In this document: positions 33,238-42,835 of the stretch, in pieces
Layout: the number at the start of each line of letters is the position of its first letter
Position numbering within the stretch: position 1 is the first letter of the stretch
From: an uncultured Collinsella sp.
GTDB lineage: Bacteria; Actinomycetota; Coriobacteriia; Coriobacteriales; Coriobacteriaceae
DNA length: 64,000 bases
Direction of reading: 5' to 3'
NCBI GenBank assembly: GCA_958350755.1
Contig: CATWID010000006.1
Location: 1 to 64,000, forward strand
Notes under the pieces: model-generated
Told to the model about the DNA's origin: nothing
Seen by the model: the letters and a program-made list of their open reading frames with translations, nothing else
Databases searched by the model: none
Translations under genes and position numbers: made by a program

Positions 33238-33687
33238 ATGAGCCGCCGTTTTGTCTCGATAACCGTTGCAGTGGTTTGCCTGGCAGTGCTTCTGGGCGCT
33301 ACAGGGCAACTCGCCATAAGTCGAGAAACATCCTATATGCAGGAATGCGTTTCCGAAGGCTTTGCCATTGATGGTTACTATCGTGATGACAAAACAAGTC
33401 TGGAAACCCTGGCCTTTCTTGAAGAGGATAACCATCGGTGGCAACTGGTCGGCAAAGGCGGCGACTGCGTTGATGGGCAGTTCGAGCGTATGGACGACCC
33501 CAACATTCTGATATTAAAGAAGGAAAACGGCGAAGAATTCGGTACGGTCCACGTGGCGTATATTTCGCGCCGACGCGATCAGGGTTGGCTCTACCTGTTT
33601 AGAGATACCAAGGTGACCCGTTTTAATCTGGCGAGCGCCGATCCGGCGTTTATAGTGGAGTCTGGCGATGTCGATGTGGAAAGTTGA
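33238..33687 (+). CDS. Small secreted or membrane-anchored protein of unknown function
   Basis: A 149-residue protein not recognised from any family. Residues 5-25 (FVSITVAVVCLAVLLGATGQL) form a signal peptide or anchor preceded by an SRR basic start. The remainder is a small soluble domain with alternating strands (YYRDDKTSLETLAFLEEDNHRW, YISRRRDQGWLYLFRDTKVTRFNL) and two cysteines, Cys37 and Cys77. It looks like a compact beta domain outside the membrane. No lipobox Cys is present. The start has no Shine-Dalgarno and may depend on the leader ORF just upstream. Confidence 0.7.
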   Translation: MSRRFVSITVAVVCLAVLLGATGQLAISRETSYMQECVSEGFAIDGYYRDDKTSLETLAFLEEDNHRWQLVGKGGDCVDGQFERMDDPNILILKKENGEEFGTVHVAYISRRRDQGWLYLFRDTKVTRFNLASADPAFIVESGDVDVES

Positions 33688-33707
33688 TTCACGGCAATAA
33701 ATCAGCG

Positions 33708-33738
33708 AGCGGAGCGCGGCCATGGACCGCGTCCCGCT
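33708..33738. terminator. Hairpin between convergent genes
   Basis: AGCGGAGCGCGG (33708-33719) pairs with CCGCGTCCCGCT (33727-33738) with a two-base mismatch inside. It lies between the secreted-protein gene (plus) and the DUF389 gene (minus). The flanking AAAT and ATTT are only short tracts. Confidence 0.6.
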
Positions 33739-33812
33739 ATTTGCTCGTGGCCCGCGTCACGTCTGCGCCATGTCGTGACTCGCGGCTGCGCGCATCCATC
33801 CCACGTCGCGTA

Positions 33813-34952
33813 TTACTGCACATCAAACTCCACGCGATCGAGCTCGGGCACATTGAGATCGATGAGCTTGCGGGCTACACGGCGGTCGTGTGCCCCAAGC
33901 GCCTCGCTTGTCGTCACATGGGCGACAACCTCGCGCTCGACAAGGCCCTCCTCCTCGCCTTCGGTGGCCGAGGTCTCGACGGCAACGGTGTAATCCTTAA
34001 AGCCCGGCAGCACCGCGGCAAGCTCGCGCGTGGTTTCGGTGACGCCATAGCCGTCCTGCACGCCGGCCTGCGCCGAGCCAATGGATCCCGCGGTCATAAC
34101 GATGCAGGGGATGGCAAAGATCACCGTGCCCACGATGATGCGGCGGCGCACCTTGTGTGACAGCTCATCGACCTCGGCATTTTCCTCGGCGGTCACAATG
34201 CCGTCGCCGTTGAGGTCGCGCTTGAGCGGCACGCGCAAAAGAAGCAGCACGGCTTCGGCAGCCAGTGCGATAAAGACCACGTTGATGCCAAACTCGTAGA
34301 GGGCCGAGAGAAACAGCGACCCGCTTGCGATGGCGATGCCATAGCCCGCCGCGCACAGGGGCGGCATGAGCGCGGTCGCCACGGCCACGCCGGCGATGAG
34401 CGTGGCGGGTTCCTGGTCGCGCGAGTTGCCCAGTCCGCCCGCAAAGCCTCCCGCGAGCGCGACGGCAAGGTCCCATACGGTGGGTGTCGAGTTATCGATG
34501 ATGGCGGCCGTGGTGGTGCCAAGGGGCGAGAGCTTAAAGTACAGCGTGGACGTGATTAGACAAAAGACCATCTGCAGCGCGAGGCCGGCAATTGCCTCGA
34601 CGGCAATCTCGCGGTCGAGCGTGGCAATGCCATATGCCATGGCAAGGACCGAGCCCATGAGCGGGCAGATGAGCATGGCGCCCACGATGGCGATGTCCGA
34701 GTCGATATCGAGGCCGATGCTTGCGATGAGCATGGCGATGATGAGGATGCATAGGTGGGAGCCAGTCAGGCGCGCTCCGTTTACAAAACGCTTGCGGATC
34801 ACGTGATAGGGCGCGCGTCCCTCGCGAATGTTGAACGCGCGCTTTAAAAAGCGACCAGCCTGCTCGGCAGCCTCACTATGGGCAGGGCGGATGCCGTGGC
34901 GCCGGTGATGGCGTTCACGCAGTCGCTTGAGCTGTTGTCTATCGAGTTCCAT
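33813..34952 (-). CDS. DUF389 family membrane protein with an EF-hand-like loop
   Basis: A 379-residue protein of the DUF389/TIGR00271 hydrophobic family, function unknown. About six membrane segments occur between residues 60 and 290, with family motifs GAMLICPLMGSVLAMAYG and GVAVATALMPPLCAAGYG. Between later segments a loop reads DLNGDGIVTAEEN, which fits the 12-residue calcium-binding EF-hand pattern (D-x-N-x-D-G-x-I-x-x-E-E). The C-terminal 100 residues are a soluble domain after a final hydrophobic segment. The ATG at 34952 follows GAGGTGG; the frame upstream is open for 49 codons without a site. It is transcribed alone. Confidence 0.85.
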   Translation of the reverse strand: MELDRQQLKRLRERHHRRHGIRPAHSEAAEQAGRFLKRAFNIREGRAPYHVIRKRFVNGARLTGSHLCILIIAMLIASIGLDIDSDIAIVGAMLICPLMGSVLAMAYGIATLDREIAVEAIAGLALQMVFCLITSTLYFKLSPLGTTTAAIIDNSTPTVWDLAVALAGGFAGGLGNSRDQEPATLIAGVAVATALMPPLCAAGYGIAIASGSLFLSALYEFGINVVFIALAAEAVLLLLRVPLKRDLNGDGIVTAEENAEVDELSHKVRRRIIVGTVIFAIPCIVMTAGSIGSAQAGVQDGYGVTETTRELAAVLPGFKDYTVAVETSATEGEEEGLVEREVVAHVTTSEALGAHDRRVARKLIDLNVPELDRVEFDVQ

Positions 34953-35259
34953 GTCCACCTCGTTCCAGCGCGGTCCGCGCAACGCGCCCGTTGTCTTAAC
35001 TCTACACCGTGGCGGGCGGGGTGTCTGTTGGATGCGGAATCCGATAGGGCGGATGACGCGGGAGCAAATACAAATCACAGGCTCAATTCGATCCCGCAAG
35101 AATATGATGCACCAGCTCCTACATATGTGACGAAATTGTGAAGCACGAGAGCGCGAATTTCAAAAAATCCGCTGGTGACCAATGTTGCGCAACAGAATTC
35201 AAAAATCGGCACCTACAGTTTGAAGCGTATGGATAAATCCGTGTCAAAGGGAGAAAGCC

Positions 35260-38200
35260 ATGGCAAGCTACAGTCCACAACACTTTGAGCCTCGGGCTAA
35301 GGCCGTCAACGTCAAGGGCGTTGCCAACCGCGCCGTCGCAACCGTTTTGACGGCGGGCCTCATCGCTCAGCCGCTCATGTCGCCGCTGGCGGCAATCGCC
35401 GCACCGACGGCAGATAACGGCGATTCTGTTCAGGGGGGGGGGTAGTTCTGTAGAGAACACCGTTGCCGCCGGTAACCAAGCGGTCGTAAAGACGGCTGCC
35501 CAGCTGGCAGAGGAGTCGGCAAAGCAGCTCAAGGACGCTCAGGCCGCCTACGATGCGGCTCAGAAGAAGGCCGACGCGGCGGGCCAGTCTCAAAAGCAGG
35601 CACAGCAGCAAAAGAATCAGGCCTCGCAGGCTGTGAGCGACAACGAAATCGAGCAGAACGCAGCAGAAGTCGCCGCGCTCCAGGAGAAGATTGACGAGCT
35701 CAAAGCCGCCGTCGAAAAGACCGAGCAGCAGCAGAAGAAGCTGGGCGACCTGAACGATCAGCTCGAACAGGCCAACAAGAGTGTCGAGGATAAGACCCAG
35801 GCGCTCAAGGACGCCAAGGCAAAGCAGGATGAGGCCAAGAAGGCCCTCGATGATGCCCAGGCCAAGCTCGAGGCCATGGGTATGGACGAGTACGAGGCCG
35901 CCAAGAAGGCTGTCGAGGACGCGCAGGCAAAGCTCGATGACGCCAATAAGGCCGTTACTACTGCACAGGACAATCTGGACCAGGCCAAGGCTGCCGAGGC
36001 CAGCGCCCAGCAGGAAAAGCAGAATACCGAGGCCGCTCTGACTTCCGCCCAGGCCAAGAAGCAGGAGACTGCCGCTGCTCTCGCAGCCGCAACCACCGCG
36101 CGCGATAACGCCCAGCAGAAGTTCAACCAGGCGCAGGCCGCGCTTGATGCTGCCGTCTCGGGTACGGGTGTTGACCTGAGTGCGCTTGAGGCCGCCAAGA
36201 AAGCTGCTGCTGGTGAGCTCAAGACCGCGCAGGCGGAGCTCAATGCCGCGACGGATGCCGACGCCACCGCACAGACAAATCTGCAGGCCGCCCAGGCTGC
36301 CGTCGCTGCCGCGCAGGAGAAGGCCAACGCCGCCAACGCTGCTGTGGCATCTGCCCAGTCTGCATACGATGCGGCAAACAAGGAGTACAAGGACGCGGCC
36401 AGTAAGCGTGACGCCGCGAAGACGGCATACGAGCAGGCCCAGCAGACCGAAGCAGACAAGAAGGCCGCGTACGATAAGCTTGTCGAAGTTCGCAAGCAGA
36501 AGCGCAGCGAGTGGGAGGCAGCCTGCGCCGCTTCGAACGCCGCGGAAAAGGCTTATGACGCCGCTAATGCCCAGGTTGAGGCTCTTGAGCAGCAGATTGC
36601 TGACCTCAAGTCCAACATGACCGTTGACCAGGAAGTCATCAATAAGGGCATGCTCGGCTTTATGGCCTACATCAGCAACAGCAGCGATTTCACAGCCACG
36701 CAGAAAAAGAACGCCCAGGACGCCGTATCGATGCTGACCGGTGCCGAGGACAAGGCCGAATGGTATGACCAGTACGTCGATCATGACATGTCTCGCGACA
36801 CCAATCCGCTTTCCTTGGAGCAGATGCGCAACGCCCTGACTTACCTCGATACCCAGAACAACCTCCGCAAGGTGAACGGTCAGTCGGCGCTCAGCGTTAG
36901 CCTCCGCATGACTGCGGCAGCCGCCCTTAATACATCATATTCATCGAACATCTGGGGACACTCGAACTGCTATTTCGACAACGGGGAAAATCTTGCCGGC
37001 GGAGGCGGCGCATATACCGGCGGCGAGACCGAGGATACACTCGGTTGGCCCTACACCGGCCTCTACACACAGGAGAAGGAGGCATTCGATAAGTACGTCG
37101 CGCAGTATGGCGACGCACTTGGAAGCCATCGATATGATTCCTACTATATCTATCAGCACTACAACAGCATCTACCATGAGTGCGGGCACTATCTCAACAT
37201 TATCGATGCCGGTACGAAGGCTATCGGCATCGCAACCGGTAGCGGTAAGAACACCGATTCCGAGGTAACCATCTTCGATTACAGTGCTGATGACACTCAG
37301 GCTGATTTCACTGTCTCCGAGTTCAAGAAGCTCGTCAACGACTACATCGCTTCCGCCTACAATGCAGGCGGCACGCAGGAGCAGAAGGAGCAGCTGAAGC
37401 AGCTGCAGAATAAGCTGGCAGAGGCGCAGAAGAACTTCGGGACTGCTGGAACGGCTTATTCTAACGCATTGGATAAGCAAGAAAGCGCTCGCGACGCCTA
37501 TACCGCGGCCGACACGAACGTGAACACCGCCAAGGGCGAGTACGAGAAGGCTAAGTCCGGCACCGCCGCCGCGAAGACGGCATACGACGCCGCCGAAGCC
37601 AAACTCAAGGGTGTCGACGTCAAGACGCCCCAGACCAAGCTCGACGCCGCCAAGGGCGAGGCCGCTACTGCCCAGGCAGCTCTCGATAAGGCAAACGCCA
37701 CGCTTGCTGACAGCAAGACGAAGGCAGCCGAGGCCGCTGCTCACAAGGCGAAGGCTCGCAGCGCCCGCGACGCCGCCAAGGTAAAGTCCGATCAGGCCAA
37801 CGAGGCGTATGACAACGCTACCGCTTCGGTCAAGGACCTTGCCGCCAAGTGCGATGCCGCCAAGACGGATCTTGCGAACAAGCAGGGCACGCTTAACGAT
37901 GCCAAGAAGGCCGACGACATTGCCCAGGCTGGCGTTGACAAGGCTCAGGCCGCAGATGTGCACGCCGCGACCGCTCTTTCGGGCGCCAAGCAGGCAGTTG
38001 CCGCCAAGACGCAGACCCTGTCCGACGCACAGGCGAAGGCCAAGGCCGCCGAGGACGAGCTTGCCACCGCAAACAAGGCCTTCGAGCGCTTCGCCGGTGC
38101 CCAGAAGGCGGTCGACGACGCCAAGGCCGCCTATGACGCTGCCGTCGCCGGTGTCGCCGATGCCCAGAAGCAGCTCGAGGCCGCCAACGAAGCCGTCGTC

Positions 38201-38716
38201 GATGCGAACTTCGAGATCGTCACGGCCAAGGCCGAGCTTGCCAGCGATGAGGCACTCAAGGCCGATCTTGAGGCTGTCGACCATAAGGCATCCCTTGCCG
38301 CGGGCACGACGGGCAACGAGAAGCTGGTTAAGCTGAACGCTGCCTACGCTCGCTATAAGGCCGCCGTCGATGCCGCCGCTGGTCTCAAGGCTGCTCTGAG
38401 CGATGCCGATGCCAAGCTGTCCGATGCCAACGACGCCTATGCCGCCGCGCTTGCCGAGCTTGGCGATGCCAAGGATGCCCTGGCTGCCGCTCAGGCCGAG
38501 TACGACAAGTATCATCCCAAGGCTGAGCCGCAGGCCAAGCCTCAGGTTGCGCAGGCTGCTGCAAAGGCTCCTGTTGCCAAGAAGAAGGCCACGTCGGCCG
38601 CGCTCGCCCAGACTGGCGATGACTCCGCTCTTGCGGGCGAGGTGTTCGTCATCGGCGGTATCACCCTCGTGGCCGCTGGTGTGACGCTGAGCGATCGTCG
38701 TCGCAAGCAGATGTAG
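35260..38716 (+). CDS. Wall-anchored coiled-coil/CAP-domain surface protein, interrupted at a G10 tract (phase-variable or frameshifted)
   Basis: Two frames together encode one surface protein. The first 61 codons (35260-35445) give a signal peptide (cleavage probably after PLAAIAA) and stop at TAG right after ten G (35433-35442). The second frame runs on from inside the tract to 38716. With nine G the reading is continuous and gives 1151 residues: two long Ala/Lys/Gln-rich coiled coils (about 65-450 and 670-1100) around a CAP/SCP-like domain (about 455-670, with WGHSNCYFDNGENLA and YHECGHYLNI). A sortase motif LAQTG (about 1116), a hydrophobic segment and the basic tail RRRKQM end it. In the state given here only a short secreted peptide would be made. 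The ATG follows AAGGGAGAAAGCC. A sequencing slip in the homopolymer is the alternative explanation. Confidence 0.85.
35433..35442 (+). repeat. Ten-G homopolymer, candidate phase-variation switch
   Basis: Ten consecutive G lie between CA and TAG. In the frame of the upstream start they end in a stop codon; with nine G (or twelve) the frame continues through SSVENTVAAGNQ into the large ORF. No other G or C run this long lies in a coding region of the window. Confidence 0.85.
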
Positions 38717-38782
38717 CGTTTCGAGCGTAGATTCTGCAACGAACTTCAATTCATAACGGGGCCGTCTCGTTAGCCAAACGAT

Positions 38783-38824
38783 AAGGCCGGCGCGCTGTTA
38801 AATGCAGCGCGCCGGCCTTTCTTT
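38783..38824 (+). terminator. Terminator of the surface-protein gene
   Basis: AAGGCCGGCGCGCTG (38783-38797) pairs with CAGCGCGCCGGCCTT (38805-38819), followed by TCTTT. It is a perfect 15-base stem. Confidence 0.9.
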
Positions 38825-38834
38825 GCGTTGGTAT

Positions 38835-38874
38835 AAAAAGCCCGGTCGGCAGCCGCAAAAGCTACCGACCGGGC
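38835..38874 (-). terminator. Terminator of the OPT transporter gene
   Basis: On the minus strand GCCCGGTCGG pairs with CCGACCGGGC (complement of 38840-38849 and 38865-38874) and is followed by TTTTTATACC. Confidence 0.85.
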
Positions 38875-38915
38875 AAGTCGTAGGCAATATGGTTGCCGTC
38901 GAGCAGCTGCTCAGC

Positions 38916-40619
38916 TTAGCCCAGCAGGCTTAAGCCCACGGAGACAAACGCCAGGATAACGCCGACGATGGACTCGCCGCCGAGCAGGCCGCTGGCGACA
39001 ACCAGGCCCTGTTCCTGGAAGGCGGCATCCTTGGAGGCCTTCTCCTCGTCCGAAAGACCGGCAGCGGCGTCGCGGTGGGCGGACCACTTGTCGTAGGCGA
39101 GCTTGGCGCAGGAGCCCAAGAAGGCCGTGAGCGACATGTAGAACGGCAGGTACACGCCCAGGCCGATCATCATGGCCGGAATGCCGAGCCAGTACATGAC
39201 GATGCCGGCGATAAAGCCGCCTGCGAACCATGGCACGCTCGGGATGCCCGAGACCATGGTGGCGACGACGCTTGCCTGCGCGGCCACAAAGCTCTTGTCG
39301 GGGCCGAAAGCATCCGGACCATAGGCGGTGACGAGCGCGACCATGACGGCAGCGGCGACCAGGGCGCCCACGATGCCGCCGATGGCCTGGCCGATCCACT
39401 GCGCACGCGGATTGGTGCCCAGCACGGCGCCGGCCTTAAAGTCGTTCATGACGTCGCCCGCAAGGCCGCATGCCACGGCCACGATGCCGGCGATAAAGAA
39501 CAGCTTGACCTGGGCGATCTGTGCGAAGGCAGCCACGATGAGCATGACGATGAGGCCGAAGATCTCCATGGGGTCGATGCCCGTCTGGCCGCAGCTCTGC
39601 GCGCTCATGATAGTGGTGACAAAGGTGAACAGCGTGACGATGACGGCCGGGACGGGGCCAAGGTCGAGCGCGATGGCGACGATCACGGCGATGGCGGCAG
39701 TACCCAGGCCGATGATACCGGCGTCGAGCTTGAGGGAGCCCGAGATGAGCGACTGCTCGTCGGTGTCGGTGGAGCTGTCGGCGGCGAGACCGCGGACGAT
39801 ACCGGCGACCTGCGGCAGGATGTCCTTGAGGACGACGGCGACGCCAAAGCCCATCATGAGGCCCATACCCAAGGACTTGACGATGCCCTGCGCGGTCACA
39901 ACGTCGAACAGACCGGCAGCGGTGCCGCCCACAATGATGCCAAAGTTGCCTAGCAGGGCACCGGCAAACCAGAAGGCGACCGGGGCGAAGCCCACGAGGA
40001 AGCCGACGGAGAGCAGCATGGGCGAGTTGTAGATGCCAAAGGTCACGCCGGGAATATTGAGCGTGCAGAGCATGCTGGGCACCACGCCCAGGGCGTCGCG
40101 CAGCACGCTATAGATGCCGGCGATGGCCATGGAACCAAAGAGCTGCTTGCCGGTTTTGCCGCCAGCCTCGGTTGCGCGCAAGGTCTGAGCTGCGGCGTTG
40201 CCGGTGGGGAACTCAAGCGCGGCGTCCACGATAAAGTGACGGTGGATGAGCGCGGTGGCCAGCAGACCCAGGATGGTGCCGGCGAGTGCCACGATAAACA
40301 TGTCGAGCCAGCTGATCTGGTCGGCATAGCCCAGCATCCAGGCGCCCGGGATGGTAAACGCCAGACCGCCGGCGACCATGGCGCCCGCGGACATGATGGT
40401 GTGGGTGACGTTGGCCTCGTTGAGGCTGGCGTTGCCCATGAGCTTAAGGAAGAACAGCGAGATGACGGCAGCGAAGACGATCGGCCAGGGGAGTGCGCCC
40501 ATCTTGAGGGCGGTGTAGGCCGAGCTTGCCGTGATGATCACGCAGCCAAGGACGCCGATGACGACGCCGCGCAGCGTGAGTTGCCCGCGCATCGAGGCGC
40601 GGTTCGAGGGATTGCTCAT
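38916..40619 (-). CDS. OPT-family oligopeptide transporter
   Basis: A 567-residue polytopic protein of the oligopeptide transporter (OPT/YSL) family, a proton-coupled importer of small peptides or metal-chelator complexes. About 14 hydrophobic segments are seen. Family features are the first segment after LTLRGVVIGVLGCVIITASSAYTALKMG, the ALEFPTGNAAAQTLRA motif and repeated Gly-rich segments such as GILYSVL-type IAGIYSVLRDALGVVP. Length is in the normal range for prokaryotic OPT proteins. It is transcribed alone towards the surface-protein gene, with its own terminator. The ATG follows AAAGGAG. Confidence 0.88.
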   Translation of the reverse strand: MSNPSNRASMRGQLTLRGVVIGVLGCVIITASSAYTALKMGALPWPIVFAAVISLFFLKLMGNASLNEANVTHTIMSAGAMVAGGLAFTIPGAWMLGYADQISWLDMFIVALAGTILGLLATALIHRHFIVDAALEFPTGNAAAQTLRATEAGGKTGKQLFGSMAIAGIYSVLRDALGVVPSMLCTLNIPGVTFGIYNSPMLLSVGFLVGFAPVAFWFAGALLGNFGIIVGGTAAGLFDVVTAQGIVKSLGMGLMMGFGVAVVLKDILPQVAGIVRGLAADSSTDTDEQSLISGSLKLDAGIIGLGTAAIAVIVAIALDLGPVPAVIVTLFTFVTTIMSAQSCGQTGIDPMEIFGLIVMLIVAAFAQIAQVKLFFIAGIVAVACGLAGDVMNDFKAGAVLGTNPRAQWIGQAIGGIVGALVAAAVMVALVTAYGPDAFGPDKSFVAAQASVVATMVSGIPSVPWFAGGFIAGIVMYWLGIPAMMIGLGVYLPFYMSLTAFLGSCAKLAYDKWSAHRDAAAGLSDEEKASKDAAFQEQGLVVASGLLGGESIVGVILAFVSVGLSLLG

Positions 40620-40811
40620 ATAAAACTCCTTTGCGTATATCCGCTTCCCCCGGGAGCGCCGCTACGGATACGGTGCGGGAAGTCGGGTTACCAAGGGCCG
40701 TCGCGTGAGCTCGCAAACGACCGCGCACCAGTATAACCGCAAGGTAGTCATTTTGGGACGGCTGGTTTAGGTAGGCGATATACTGCTGGGCAGACGAAAG
40801 GAGCGCCGACG

Positions 40812-41663
40812 ATGCTTAATGGGTGCGCATATATATTGACGGTCGACGTGGGCAACACGTTCATTCGCTTTGGTCTGTTTGCCGAGGATTCGGCCGCGGC
40901 ACAGGAATGTCCGCTTGCGACGTGCGAGATCACCACGCCGTTGAGCATCACAGCAGACGAGGCGCGCATGCGTCTCGCACAGGTCATGGGCGCACTTGCC
41001 GCCGACGCGGGCATGCCGGGCGCGCTCGTTCCCGCGGCTGCTGTACTGAGCTGTGTGGTCCCCGCGCTCGAGCGCCCGTGGAAGGCGGCGCTTTCCCGTA
41101 CCTGCACGGGGCGTGTGCTCACGGTGGGGCCGGGCCTCAAGACCGGCATGCCCGTGCACTACGACGATCCGGCCGAGATCGGCCCCGACCGCATTGCCGA
41201 CGCCGTGGCTGCCCGCGCCGTCTACGGATCGCCGTGCATCGTGATTGACCTGGGCACGACGACTAATATCGAGGTCATCGACGCGTGCGGCACCTTTGTC
41301 GGCGGCGTCATCGCGCCGGGTCTGGCGCTTGGCGCCCGCTCGCTTTCGGCTGCTGCGGCGCGCCTGCCGCAGGTCGAGCCCTCGGCACCCACACATGTAA
41401 TCGGCCGCAACACGCGCGAGGCCATGCGTTCGGGCGTGGTTCTGGGCGAGGTGGCACGCATCGACGGCATGCTCGACATGGTGCTTGCCGAGATGCGCGC
41501 GACCAAGGCCGCGGGGGAGGGCAATGTACCCATCGTCATTACCGGCGACGATGCCGAGGCACTTGCGGCGCTGGTCGGCCATAGCCTGACGGTCGATGAC
41601 GCGCTGACGCTGCGGGGTCTCGCCGAGCTCTACCGCATCAATCAAAAGCCTCGTCGCGCATAA
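40812..41663 (+). CDS. coaX: Type III pantothenate kinase
   Basis: Phosphorylates pantothenate in the first step of coenzyme A synthesis; the type III enzyme differs from CoaA in fold and regulation. The ASKHA-fold motifs are TVDVGNTFIRFGLF (phosphate loop), GPDRIADAVAA (pantothenate site) and VIDLGTTTNIEVIDACGTFVGGVIAPGL. 283 residues is slightly above the usual 255-265, owing to a few extra residues at the start and a looser middle. The ATG at 40812 follows AAAGGAG by eight bases. It opens a plus-strand run of unrelated housekeeping genes. Confidence 0.94.
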   Translation: MLNGCAYILTVDVGNTFIRFGLFAEDSAAAQECPLATCEITTPLSITADEARMRLAQVMGALAADAGMPGALVPAAAVLSCVVPALERPWKAALSRTCTGRVLTVGPGLKTGMPVHYDDPAEIGPDRIADAVAARAVYGSPCIVIDLGTTTNIEVIDACGTFVGGVIAPGLALGARSLSAAAARLPQVEPSAPTHVIGRNTREAMRSGVVLGEVARIDGMLDMVLAEMRATKAAGEGNVPIVITGDDAEALAALVGHSLTVDDALTLRGLAELYRINQKPRRA

Positions 41664-41750
41664 AGCCGAGGACATCGGTGGGAGAGGAAACAGCCCCACC
41701 TTTCACCTGCTACAATGGGTCAAATTATTGCGATTACGGAGGTGTCTGCC

Positions 41751-42275
41751 ATGTCGGACGATCTTCATCAAACTTCGTCAGGCAAGCGCCTGGACGTCAT
41801 TAGCTGGGACGAGTTCTTTATGAGCGTGGCCATCGCCGCGCAGCGCCGCAGTAAGGACCCCAACACGCAGGTGGGCGCGTGCATCGCCAGCACCAACCAC
41901 CGCATCCTTTCGGTGGGCTACAACGGTACGCCCTCGGCGCTCAACGACGACTTTTTCCCGTGGGGCACGAGCGACGACCCGTTGCAGGACAAGCACAACT
42001 ACGTGGTGCATGCCGAGGCAAACGCCGTGCTCAACTACCGTGGCTCGCTCAAAGATCTTGAGGGTTCCACGGTCTACGTCACGCTGTTCCCGTGCCACGA
42101 CTGCGCCAAGATTTTGGCGCAGGTGGGCGTGGGCGAGGTTGTCTACCTGGACAACAAGTACGCCGACACCGATGACGGACGCATCAGCCGCCGCATCCTC
42201 GACTCCTGCGGCATCAGCTACCGCCAGGTTATCGTCGATGTTCACATCGGCACCGAGGGGCAGTCTCAGCAGTAG
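41751..42275 (+). CDS. Deoxycytidylate deaminase (dCMP deaminase family)
   Basis: A 174-residue zinc deaminase that converts dCMP to dUMP for dTMP synthesis. The zinc motifs are HAEANAVLN and PCHDCAK. SVAIAAQRRSKDPNTQVGACI and VGYNGTPSALNDDFF are typical of the dCMP/ComEB group rather than the free-base deaminases. The ATG at 41751 follows GGAGGTGTCTGCC. The frame is open 12 codons further upstream through the promoter region (TACAAT at 41711-41716) and is not used. The gene follows coaX with an 87-base gap. Confidence 0.93.
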   Translation: MSDDLHQTSSGKRLDVISWDEFFMSVAIAAQRRSKDPNTQVGACIASTNHRILSVGYNGTPSALNDDFFPWGTSDDPLQDKHNYVVHAEANAVLNYRGSLKDLEGSTVYVTLFPCHDCAKILAQVGVGEVVYLDNKYADTDDGRISRRILDSCGISYRQVIVDVHIGTEGQSQQ

Positions 42276-42322
42276 CGCGTGGCAACGCCAGCTGGCAACA
42301 AAAGGCAGCCAAAAGAGCCCCG

Positions 42323-42337
42323 TCCCAAATTGACTAC
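42323..42337. repeat. Short repeat, copy 1 (TCCCAAATTGACTAC)
   Basis: Fifteen identical bases recur at 63912-63926, both in gaps downstream of a gene end. It may be a fragment of a longer dispersed element; nothing beyond the 15 bases matches well. Confidence 0.5.
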
Positions 42338-42447
42338 TCGTGAAAGTCGCGTCTGCGCGCATGGACGGCTCGTGAGCGGGTACACGGCTGTAGTAACATA
42401 GCTTCTGTCCGCGGGCGCGCCCGCGTAATTGTGAGAAAGGAGCCCCT

Positions 42448-42726
42448 GTGGCTGTTAACGAAGAGCTGCTTAAGAAGGTTCTTGAAGAGATTCGCCCCAA
42501 CCTGCAGGCCGACGGCGGCGATATGGAGTATGTGGGCGTTGACGACGAGGGCGTCGTCAAACTGGAGCTGCAGGGTGCCTGCGCCGGCTGCCCCATGAGC
42601 TCGCTGACCCTGTCCATGGGTATCGAGCGCATCCTGAAGGAGCACGTACCCGGCGTTACCCGCGTCGAGCAGGTCAATGCCTCTGGCGAGGCCGAGGACC
42701 TGTACGACGAGTACGCGCCGTTCTAA
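42448..42726 (+). CDS. NifU-like (C-terminal domain) iron-sulfur scaffold protein
   Basis: A 92-residue protein consisting only of the NifU C-terminal domain, which assembles and passes on [4Fe-4S] clusters. The cluster cysteines are in GACAGCPMSS, a CxxC motif. QADGGDMEYVGVDDEGVVKLEL and GIERILKEHVPGV complete the family pattern. The start is GTG at 42448, preceded by GAAAGGAGCCCCT. It lies between the deaminase and lgt, about 110 bases from lgt. The length is the usual one for free-standing NifU-type proteins in Gram-positive bacteria. Confidence 0.92.
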   Translation: MAVNEELLKKVLEEIRPNLQADGGDMEYVGVDDEGVVKLELQGACAGCPMSSLTLSMGIERILKEHVPGVTRVEQVNASGEAEDLYDEYAPF

Positions 42727-42835
42727 GATGTAAAGGCTGCGGACCGTGCGTACCGCATAAACGTTATGCCCAGATATGCGGCTGCGAGCGCAAGGCCCGC
42801 GGCCGCATTTGCATGTAGGGAGCAGGGGGATCGAT

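Noticed and set aside
36941..38749. Long minus-strand frame opposite the coiled-coil protein
   Set aside because: Same effect: Gly/Leu/Val-rich text produced by reading Ala/Lys codons backwards, with no start site or domain.
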